A stretch of DNA of 5,366 nucleotides, from contig DUUS01000125.1 in NCBI GenBank assembly GCA_012841465.1, positions 1-5,366 on the forward strand, given 5' to 3'. Positions 1 through 5,333 of the stretch are shown one piece after another. Positions within the stretch are counted from its first letter, which is position 1; each line of letters opens with the position of its first letter. A model generated the notes under the pieces. The model had not been told where the DNA came from. It worked only from the letters and a program-made list of their open reading frames with translations, and did not search any database. The stretch is from Mollicutes bacterium (GTDB lineage Bacteria; Bacillota_I; Bacilli_A; RF39; UBA660). A program made the position numbers and the translations under genes.

Positions 1-55
1 CTTTTATTATGTATATTTTTACTCTCTTTTCTTTACAATAGATATAGGAGAGAAA
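1..55 (+). promoter_or_regulatory. clpP leader with ribosome-binding site and a possible -10 box
   Basis: An AGGAG ribosome-binding site at 46-50 lies 5 nt before the clpP ATG, which fixes the start well. A TATTAT at 5-10 could be a -10 box giving a leader of about 38 nt, but its -35 partner would lie outside the window, so the promoter is only a suggestion. A TACAAT at 34-39 is too close to the start to leave room for the ribosome-binding site. I see no CtsR-type direct repeat (GGTCAAA-like) in these 55 bases. The operator could be further upstream or absent. Confidence 0.4.
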
Positions 56-622
56 ATGATAATTCCAAATATTGTTGAGAGAAATTTTGGTAGTGAAAAG
101 ATTTATGATATATATTCTAAATTGCTTAAAGATAGAATTATTTTTATTAATGGAGAAATTACTGATAGCATGAGTCATTTAATAATTAGTCAATTATTAT
201 ATTTAGATTCAGTCTCTAGTGATGATATATCAATATATATAAATAGTCCAGGAGGTTCGGTTACTGCTGGTCTTTCTATATATGATTGCATGAATTATAT
301 TAAAAGTGATGTTTCAACTGTAGCAACCGGACTATGCGCATCTATGGCTGCTATTATTCTAGCAGCAGGCACTAAGGGTAAAAGATATTCTCTTAAGAAC
401 AGTGAAATTATGATTCATCAAGTTTTAGGTGGTGCTCAAGGTCAAGCTAGTGATATTAAAATACAGGCTGAAAGAATTTTAATTATAAAAAAGAAACTAA
501 ATAAGATTTTAGCTTCTTTATGTGGTCAAACTATTAATAAAATAAATAAAGATACGGAAAGAGATTATTATTTAAGTGCGGATGAGGCAATTAAATATGG
601 TTTAATCGACTCTATTATTTAG
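56..622 (+). CDS. clpP: ATP-dependent Clp protease proteolytic subunit ClpP
   Basis: This is the serine peptidase core of the Clp protease. It assembles as stacked heptameric rings and degrades unfolded substrates fed to it in the cytoplasm by ClpX or ClpC-type AAA+ unfoldases. The 188-residue length is close to the usual 190-200, and only the short C-terminal tail is missing. The catalytic triad is visible as Ser96 (in GLCASMAA), His121 (in IMIHQ) and Asp170 (in TERD). The 25- and 49-residue spacings match the canonical Ser98/His123/Asp172. The oxyanion motif NSPGGSVTAG is at 63-72, and the DIYSKLLKDR head-domain motif follows a normal-length N-terminal gating segment. The ATG is supported by AGGAG 5 nt upstream. 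The gene converges on whiA and overlaps its end by 8 bp. Odd points are HQV instead of the usual HQP after the catalytic His, and Lys135 where the family usually has an acidic handle-helix residue. The family call is secure. Whether this is the only ClpP in the cell cannot be seen here. Confidence 0.97.
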   Translation: MIIPNIVERNFGSEKIYDIYSKLLKDRIIFINGEITDSMSHLIISQLLYLDSVSSDDISIYINSPGGSVTAGLSIYDCMNYIKSDVSTVATGLCASMAAIILAAGTKGKRYSLKNSEIMIHQVLGGAQGQASDIKIQAERILIIKKKLNKILASLCGQTINKINKDTERDYYLSADEAIKYGLIDSII

Positions 623-1508
623 TATCTTTTTCAATCAGCTCACTTATTTTTCTAAAGTGATGATTTACTCCCGATTTAGTTATTTTTTTATTTGTTTCAA
701 GTGTTATTATTTCAGCTAGTTCATTTAATGTAGTATCTGGATATTTCTTTTTATATTCGATTATTTCTTTAGTTCTTTCTTCAAATAAACCTAAGAGGTC
801 ATTTTTTTCTAAATAGTTTATATTATCCATAATAGTTTTACTTGATTTTAAAGACTTTTCCATATTTGCTTGTTCAAAGTTATTTAACCTGTTTACCATA
901 TTTTTATGATCCTTATAAATCCTGATATCTTCAAAGTAAAATAGTGCATTAGTAGCTCCAACTCCTTTAATAAAGTCACTGATGTTTTCACTCTTTTTTA
1001 TATAGACCATATATTCTCTTTCTCTTTTTAATATTTTACTATTAAAGTTAAAAGATAAAAGTATTTCATTTATTAAAGTAGCATCTTTTTTTTCTTTTAC
1101 TAAGAACTCTAAATGGTATTGATTTGTTTTAGGATCATTTATACTTCCGCATGATAAAAATACTCCTTTTAAGAAGGCTAGTTTTTCTTCATTACTTCCA
1201 ACTTTGATATTATTTAAGATATCTTTTGAATCAGCTTTGATTAAATTTAATTTTTCTTTTATCTCAAGTATATATAAATTTCTTGTTTTAAATCTTTTAA
1301 TTACTCTAAAGATTAAAACAACATCTATATTATAATTACTTTTAATTACTTTATATAGCCACCTAGCAACTGATGCGTTTTCTACGAAGATAGATAATTT
1401 ATCTTTTGTGATGGTACTATTAAACTTAATATAAGAATGAAGAGCAGTAAGTGATTCTAATCCTTCTTCTTTAGTTATTTCATCTTTTATTAAAGTAGTA
1501 AAACTCAT
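615..1508 (-). CDS. whiA: DNA-binding protein WhiA
   Basis: WhiA is a DNA-binding protein found in nearly all Gram-positive bacteria. It is a sporulation regulator in Streptomyces, and in Bacillus subtilis it influences cell division and chromosome segregation. This copy has 297 residues, slightly shorter than the roughly 315 typical of Bacillus. The N-terminal half is the degenerate LAGLIDADG homing-endonuclease fold, with its hallmark at 113-122 (LKGVFLSCGS) followed by NDPKTNQYHLEF. A conserved block, EDIRIYKD then NRLNNFEQAN, covers 193-215. The C-terminal helix-turn-helix lies at about 259-287 and includes the diagnostic KSGVNHHFRKI (278-288). No catalytic acid pair of an active homing endonuclease is evident, as expected for WhiA. 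The ATG overlaps the yvcK stop in TAATG, with GGGAG (1516-1520) 7 nt upstream, so translation is probably coupled. The gene ends inside clpP and has no terminator of its own. Confidence 0.96.
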   Translation of the reverse strand: MSFTTLIKDEITKEEGLESLTALHSYIKFNSTITKDKLSIFVENASVARWLYKVIKSNYNIDVVLIFRVIKRFKTRNLYILEIKEKLNLIKADSKDILNNIKVGSNEEKLAFLKGVFLSCGSINDPKTNQYHLEFLVKEKKDATLINEILLSFNFNSKILKREREYMVYIKKSENISDFIKGVGATNALFYFEDIRIYKDHKNMVNRLNNFEQANMEKSLKSSKTIMDNINYLEKNDLLGLFEERTKEIIEYKKKYPDTTLNELAEIITLETNKKITKSGVNHHFRKISELIEKDTK

Positions 1509-1520
1509 TATTTATCTCCC
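1506..1520 (-). promoter_or_regulatory. yvcK-whiA stop-start overlap (TAATG) with whiA ribosome-binding site
   Basis: Read on the minus strand, the yvcK stop TAA (1510-1508) and the whiA start ATG (1508-1506) share one base. A GGGAG motif at 1520-1516, within the last yvcK codons (Met-Gly-Asp), lies 7 nt before the whiA ATG. The arrangement decides the whiA start and indicates translational coupling on one mRNA. Confidence 0.85.
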
Positions 1521-2461
1521 ATTAAATAAGAATAAACTAAATATGCTGTTTTTAAATAATCATGCCTGATAATATTATTTTCAATTACATATAAATTATC
1601 AGCAATTGGTTTTACACCTAATTTAATAATTTCATCTTCATCATAAACTACAGGTAGTTTTTGTTCGGCGGTTTGATATTTATTACTAATTGTTTTAGAT
1701 ATTTTAGCTTTATTAGCAATTACAGTATCAACATTTTTATCTCTTAGTGCTTTACTAATAATTTTTAAATGATCACTTACAGTAAAATTAGTAGTCTCAC
1801 CTGGCTGGGTAACTAAATTACAGACATATAATTTTTTAGCTTTACTTTCATTAATAGCATCAACTACATCAGGCACCATTAAATGAGGAAGAATACTTGT
1901 AAATAAACTTCCTGGCGGGAAGATTATACAATCAGCATTTTTAATTGCATTTATTACTTTACTATTTACTTTAAATTCTTTATCGTACCAAATACTTGCG
2001 ATGGTTTTTTTAGCTTCAGTAATATTTGCTTCTCCTATTATAGTTTCTCCATCAGCGGTAAGAGCCATTAAATTAACATTATCTTCAGTTAAAGGAAGAA
2101 CAGTTCCATCAATATTAAATATTTTAGAAAATTCAATTACTGCTTCGCTTAAACTTCCTTTTAAATCAATAAGAGCAGTTAATATTAAATTTTTAATTGA
2201 ATGATTAAATTCGCATCCATTTGAACTCTTTATTCGATAATTTAATAAATCTTTTAAATCTTCATCCATATTACTAACATTTAATAATACTTTAGAAATA
2301 TCTCCAACAGCAGGTATATCATATATTTCTCTTAAAATACCGGTACTACTACCACTATCTGATACACAAACAACAGCAGTAACATTTAATGGAAATAGTT
2401 TAAGTCCTCTAAGAAGCTGACTCATTCCAGTTCCACCACCGAAAACAACAATGTTTTTCAT
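1508..2461 (-). CDS. yvcK: YvcK/GlmR family protein (CofD-like, UDP-GlcNAc-linked regulator of wall precursor synthesis)
   Basis: YvcK (GlmR) is a cytoplasmic CofD-fold protein. In B. subtilis it binds UDP-GlcNAc and stimulates amino-sugar synthesis through GlmS, and it is needed for growth and normal shape on gluconeogenic carbon sources. This copy has 317 residues, the full family length. Visible motifs are the nucleotide-fold GGGTG (8-12), DSGSS (35-39), the VGDI segment (52-55), PPGSLFTSILPHL (182-194) and CNLVTQPGET (214-223). Tyr262 and Arg299 plausibly correspond to the UDP-GlcNAc-contacting Tyr265 and Arg301 of B. subtilis (inferred by spacing, not aligned). Several glycines and arginines usually conserved around the DDGGSSGRLR, GDIR and GHSxGN motifs are substituted here. 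The ATG is preceded by AAAGGTGAT (2465-2473). It is the first gene of a yvcK-whiA operon with its own promoter. rapZ, often upstream in Firmicutes, is absent. The family call is firm. The exact ligand is inferred. Confidence 0.95.
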   Translation of the reverse strand: MKNIVVFGGGTGMSQLLRGLKLFPLNVTAVVCVSDSGSSTGILREIYDIPAVGDISKVLLNVSNMDEDLKDLLNYRIKSSNGCEFNHSIKNLILTALIDLKGSLSEAVIEFSKIFNIDGTVLPLTEDNVNLMALTADGETIIGEANITEAKKTIASIWYDKEFKVNSKVINAIKNADCIIFPPGSLFTSILPHLMVPDVVDAINESKAKKLYVCNLVTQPGETTNFTVSDHLKIISKALRDKNVDTVIANKAKISKTISNKYQTAEQKLPVVYDEDEIIKLGVKPIADNLYVIENNIIRHDYLKTAYLVYSYLMGDK

Positions 2462-2464
2462 TTG

Positions 2465-2511
2465 ATCACCTTTTCTTTACATATTATAATAAACTATCAA
2501 TCTTTATTCAA
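2465..2511 (-). promoter_or_regulatory. SigA-type promoter and ribosome-binding site of yvcK-whiA
   Basis: On the minus strand, a -35 hexamer TTGAAT (2511-2506) is followed after exactly 17 bp by a consensus -10 TATAAT (2488-2483). Transcription would start near 2476-2477, giving a leader of only about 15 nt. Nearly all of that leader is the ribosome-binding site AAAGGTGAT (2473-2465), just before the ATG at 2461. The promoter follows directly on the terminator of the upstream operon, which supports yvcK-whiA being a separate transcription unit. Confidence 0.85.
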
Positions 2512-2544
2512 GAAAAGAAAAAGATAAACATTTTAGTCTATCTT
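2511..2544 (-). terminator. Intrinsic terminator of the ftsE-ftsX-M23 operon
   Basis: On the minus strand, AAGATAGAC (2544-2536) pairs with GTTTATCTT (2529-2521). The 9-bp stem has one G-U wobble and the loop is the 6 nt TAAAAT. A T-rich tail, TTTCTTTTCT (2520-2511), follows. The 5' arm begins inside the last Arg codon of the M23 gene and includes its TAG stop. The stem is AT-rich and the tail is interrupted by C, so termination may be partial. Its position at the gene end and just before a promoter makes it convincing. Confidence 0.75.
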
Positions 2545-3737
2545 CTAGTCCAGCTATTTGGTAAATTTAATACTTTAACCGGGTCAATAGCTTTAACTCT
2601 ATCAAAAGTTGTATAACTTGAATAACAATCACCACTGCAACTAGTACCATACCATCCTTTAGCAATTACAAAGTGAAGATGAGGTCCAGTAGAACAACCA
2701 TCCCATGGGGTTCTTCTTCCACCACCAATAGTACCAACAACAGTATTACGAGTAACACTCTGTCCAATAGTTACTTTAATATCAAGTAAATGGAAATATG
2801 CAGTTGTATATAATACTCCAGCTATATTATGATGAACATAAACTTGATTTCCACCACATTTTGATTTGGTTACTATTTTACCAACAGTTCCATTAGCAGA
2901 TGAATAAACATTTGTACCTTCAGGATTTCCACCAATATCTACAGCACCATGCCAGCTTTGTCTAGCACCTGTTACTGGGTGAGTACGGTAACCAAAACGA
3001 CTAGTAATTCTTCCTGATATTAGTGGTCTTGAAAATCCTATATCTCCATGTACTGTCATACATGAAGTTATATTTTCATTTTCTTTACAACCAATTTTTA
3101 CTAAATAATTAATTAACTCTTGAGTTGAACTGATTTCATCTTTAATATCCATAGTAATCTCAGTTATTTCACTATATTTACTACCTAAAGATGCTATGTT
3201 TTTTTCAAGTTCTAAAATCTTTTTATTTAACTCTATTTCTTTTTCTGCAAGTTCTGTCTGCAGTTTTTTATTATAATCAATTTTTTCTTCAAAAGATTCG
3301 ATTTGCTCTTTATTATGAGTAGCAACCTGCTCGATAATTGCATAGCGATATACTAAATCAGCATAACTCTCTGCATTGAAAACATAGTCAAGATAAATAT
3401 TATCTCCTGAGATAAGCTGCTCAGCACTCATTAATTTCTTAATGTTTTCTTCGGTTTTAGCTATTTCTATATTAAGAGCTTCAATTTCAATTTTAGCTTC
3501 ATCAATTAAATTTTGATTCTTTTTTATTTCTTCTTGAGAATTAAAAACCCCAGCCTTAGCATTATTGATTTCAGTTCTTGTTTGAGCAGTCTTTCTATCT
3601 GCATCACTTTTTTTAGCCTTAAGAGCATTTAACTCTTTTCTCAGACCTGCTAGAGTATCAGCAGAAGCTGCTGATGCTACTGGTGTTATAGCTAAGAATG
3701 CTAATAAGAAAACTAATAATATTTTTATCCTTTTCAT
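2538..3737 (-). CDS. Secreted coiled-coil M23 (LytM-type) peptidoglycan endopeptidase, probable FtsEX-controlled hydrolase
   Basis: This is a probable zinc endopeptidase that cuts peptidoglycan cross-links or stem peptides outside the membrane during division or growth. A Sec signal peptide is visible: KRIK n-region, hydrophobic 7-19, ASA cleavage site near 21-23, no lipobox Cys. Residues about 28-213 are charged, heptad-like coiled coil. It is broken at about 110-135 by a segment (GDNIYLDYVFNAESYADLVY) like the hairpin by which EnvC, PcsB and CwlO-type proteins contact FtsX. The LytM domain covers about 235-392. It has SRFGYR (246-251), zinc ligands His263 and Asp267 (HGAVD), a likely catalytic His316 (AYFHL) and HLHF with His353/His355, so it looks catalytically competent, unlike the degenerate EnvC domain. 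Six cysteines (217, 226, 294, 348, 367, 371) are unusual for an exported protein of this kind of organism. It overlaps ftsX by 1 bp. AAGGAGGT (3751-3758) lies 13 nt before the ATG, and no better start is available. Partnership with FtsEX is inferred from context and architecture. Confidence 0.9.
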   Translation of the reverse strand: MKRIKILLVFLLAFLAITPVASAASADTLAGLRKELNALKAKKSDADRKTAQTRTEINNAKAGVFNSQEEIKKNQNLIDEAKIEIEALNIEIAKTEENIKKLMSAEQLISGDNIYLDYVFNAESYADLVYRYAIIEQVATHNKEQIESFEEKIDYNKKLQTELAEKEIELNKKILELEKNIASLGSKYSEITEITMDIKDEISSTQELINYLVKIGCKENENITSCMTVHGDIGFSRPLISGRITSRFGYRTHPVTGARQSWHGAVDIGGNPEGTNVYSSANGTVGKIVTKSKCGGNQVYVHHNIAGVLYTTAYFHLLDIKVTIGQSVTRNTVVGTIGGGRRTPWDGCSTGPHLHFVIAKGWYGTSCSGDCYSSYTTFDRVKAIDPVKVLNLPNSWTRR

Positions 3738-3758
3738 TATATTGTTAAATACCTCCTT
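3735..3758 (-). promoter_or_regulatory. ftsX-M23 stop-start overlap (TAATG) with strong, distant ribosome-binding site
   Basis: The ftsX stop TAA and the M23 gene ATG share one base. A near-perfect AAGGAGGT (3758-3751) lies in the last ftsX codons, but 13 nt from the ATG, longer than the usual 5-9. No in-frame ATG, GTG or TTG lies between them, so the ATG stands. Re-initiation by ribosomes finishing ftsX is a likely source of translation. Confidence 0.75.
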
Positions 3759-4645
3759 ACAGCTCTGACACTACCAAACATACCAATTACAGATCCTGAT
3801 ACAAATAGTATTAAAGAAGTGTGATATACAATTGTATTAGGTGGAGCCAGTCTTATAACATTTAAGATATTACTCATACCTACTGAATCCATATGATCAT
3901 ATAAATAACTATACCCTAAGATTGTTATTAAAATTGGAAGAATAGAACCAATTGCTCCTAGTAAAAATCCTTCAATTATAAATGGCATTTTAACTACAGT
4001 GTTACTTGTACCAACTAATCTCATAATATCTATTTCATTTTTTCTAGCATGAATAGTAATTTTAATGGTATTTCCGATTAAAAATGTCGTTACAAGTATT
4101 AAAGCAACTACTAAAACTATAGTACCATTTTTAATACCATCAAAGGTATTAATAAGTTTATTAACCATAGTTTCTCCATATCTTACTACATCAACATAAT
4201 CTAAATTTCTAAGTGTTGTAGCTGTTTCATTAATATCTTTAATATTTTCAACAGTAACTACAAATGAATCTTGAAGTGGATTTTCATCATCTCCCCATGA
4301 TTCAACTATCTTTGCATAAGTATCACTTTGACTAGCTAAATGATCTTTTATTTCATCTTTTGAATTAAATACTACAGTATCAATATTATCTATATTTTTA
4401 ATAATTCCTTCTGTTTCTTTAATCTCTTCTTCAGTTACTTCCTTATCCATTAATATTACAATAGTAAGTTCATTTTCAATATCTTTAGTAATATTATTAA
4501 TGTTATATGAAAGTAAAATACCAATCGAAACTAATAACAAAGTAATAACAGTACATGTAATTGATGCCATACTTAAACTAAAATTTCTAAAAATACTTTT
4601 AAAACTACTAGTAATACTACGACCTATAATTCTAAACACTCTCAT
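3737..4645 (-). CDS. ftsX: Cell division ABC transporter-like permease subunit FtsX
   Basis: FtsX is the membrane subunit of FtsEX. The complex does not transport a substrate. It passes the ATPase cycle of FtsE across the membrane to activate cell-wall hydrolases. This 302-residue protein has the FtsX topology: a cytoplasmic N-terminus, TM1 at about 24-48, a large extracellular domain at about 50-172, then TM2 (175-195), TM3 (221-248) and TM4 (274-292). The extracellular domain carries the family motif NPLQDSFVVTV (122-132). The cytoplasmic loop RKNEIDIMRLVGTSNTVVK (201-219) before TM3 is the FtsE-coupling signature. The C-terminus is short and basic. The gene starts 14 bp inside ftsE. AAAAGGGGG (4657-4665) lies 11 nt before the ATG, and an internal GTG at codon 3 is a weaker alternative. 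Its place between ftsE and a coiled-coil hydrolase gene supports the assignment strongly. Confidence 0.95.
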   Translation of the reverse strand: MRVFRIIGRSITSSFKSIFRNFSLSMASITCTVITLLLVSIGILLSYNINNITKDIENELTIVILMDKEVTEEEIKETEGIIKNIDNIDTVVFNSKDEIKDHLASQSDTYAKIVESWGDDENPLQDSFVVTVENIKDINETATTLRNLDYVDVVRYGETMVNKLINTFDGIKNGTIVLVVALILVTTFLIGNTIKITIHARKNEIDIMRLVGTSNTVVKMPFIIEGFLLGAIGSILPILITILGYSYLYDHMDSVGMSNILNVIRLAPPNTIVYHTSLILFVSGSVIGMFGSVRAVRRYLTI

Positions 4646-4665
4646 TAACTTTATATCCCCCTTTT
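4632..4665 (-). promoter_or_regulatory. ftsE-ftsX 14-bp overlap with ftsX ribosome-binding site
   Basis: On the minus strand the ftsX ATG (4645-4643) precedes the ftsE TAG (4634-4632), so the two frames share 14 bp. An AAAAGGGGG purine run (4665-4657) lies 11 nt upstream, inside ftsE. Such overlaps are typical for subunits made in fixed ratio by coupled translation. Confidence 0.7.
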
Positions 4666-5333
4666 AAATGATCCCCTTCAATTAATCCTTCTTTCATCAC
4701 AATAACTCTCTTCTTCATACGATTAACTATATCCTTAGCATGTGTAGCCATAACAACAGTTGTACCAAGCTCTTTATTAATACGATTAATTAAATCCATA
4801 ATTTCTTTAGAAGTCTCTGGATCTAAATTACCAGTAGGCTCATCACAAATTAATAATCTGGGTTTATTAACAATCGCTCTAGCGATGCAAACTCTTTGTT
4901 GCTCTCCACCAGATAACTGATCTGGAAAACTTCTTGTTTTATCTTTTAAACCAACCTGCTCAAGAGCAGCAAGAACAAGAGGTCTTATCTCACTTGTTTT
5001 CATTCCATAACTAGCAAGCGGATATGCTACATTTTCATATACAGTAAGTTTAGGAAGTAATTTAAAATCTTGAAATACAATTCCAACTTTTCTTCTTAAT
5101 TTATAAACCTTACTGTTTCTCAGCTTAGCAACATCTACTCCACCAACAAAAACCTTACCCTTAGTAGGCTTCTCTTCACGGTATAATAATTTTATTAAAG
5201 TACTCTTTCCACTAGCAGTATGACCTATTACAAAAACAAAGTCACCCTTCTTAATACTTAAATTAACATCAGAAAGAGCAGTTACACCATTTTTATATAC
5301 TTTTGTACAATCTTGAATCTCTATAAACTCCAT
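4632..5333 (-). CDS. ftsE: Cell division ATP-binding protein FtsE
   Basis: FtsE is the cytoplasmic ATPase of the FtsEX complex. It dimerises on FtsX and drives the conformational change that switches on wall hydrolases. All ABC motifs are present within the usual compact length (233 residues): Walker A GHTASGKST (37-45), Q-loop Gln88 in VFQDF, signature LSGGEQQR (140-147), Walker B LLICDEP with Glu165, D-loop NLDP (169-172) and switch His198 in ATHAKD. Phe91-less VFQDFKLLP wording and NVAYPL are typical of FtsE rather than LolD or MacB-type ATPases. The Walker A reads GHTAS where FtsE usually has GPSGA, which still fits the GxxxxGKST rule. The ATG is supported by AGGTGG (5338-5343) four nt upstream. 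An extended -10 promoter sits just before it, making this the first gene of ftsE-ftsX-M23. Related LolD-like ATPases are an alternative, but the adjacent ftsX makes that unlikely. Confidence 0.96.
   Translation of the reverse strand: MEFIEIQDCTKVYKNGVTALSDVNLSIKKGDFVFVIGHTASGKSTLIKLLYREEKPTKGKVFVGGVDVAKLRNSKVYKLRRKVGIVFQDFKLLPKLTVYENVAYPLASYGMKTSEIRPLVLAALEQVGLKDKTRSFPDQLSGGEQQRVCIARAIVNKPRLLICDEPTGNLDPETSKEIMDLINRINKELGTTVVMATHAKDIVNRMKKRVIVMKEGLIEGDHLKGGYKVNESV

Noticed and set aside
34..39. TACAAT as the clpP -10 box
   Set aside because: Transcription would start at about 46, inside the ribosome-binding site, and no -35-like hexamer sits 16-18 bp upstream.
588..608. Hairpin CGATTAAA / TTTAATTG (minus strand) as a whiA terminator
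   Set aside because: The stem is almost all A-T with a wobble, has no T-run behind it, and sits in clpP coding sequence. It is expected by chance in such AT-rich DNA.
640..660. Hairpin TCACTT / AAGTGA just after clpP as a terminator
   Set aside because: The stem is only 6 bp with a 9-nt loop, has no T-run directly after it on either strand, and lies in the helix-turn-helix-coding end of whiA.
1138..1170. LAGLIDADG-like motif suggesting a homing endonuclease or mobile intron in whiA
   Set aside because: This fold is the normal N-terminal part of WhiA. The gene is intact, with the C-terminal helix-turn-helix present, so no insertion is implied.
2001..2204. Open frame of 67 codons on the plus strand
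   Set aside because: It lies entirely antisense within yvcK, has no convincing ribosome-binding site, and its translation resembles no family I know. yvcK is clearly the real gene.
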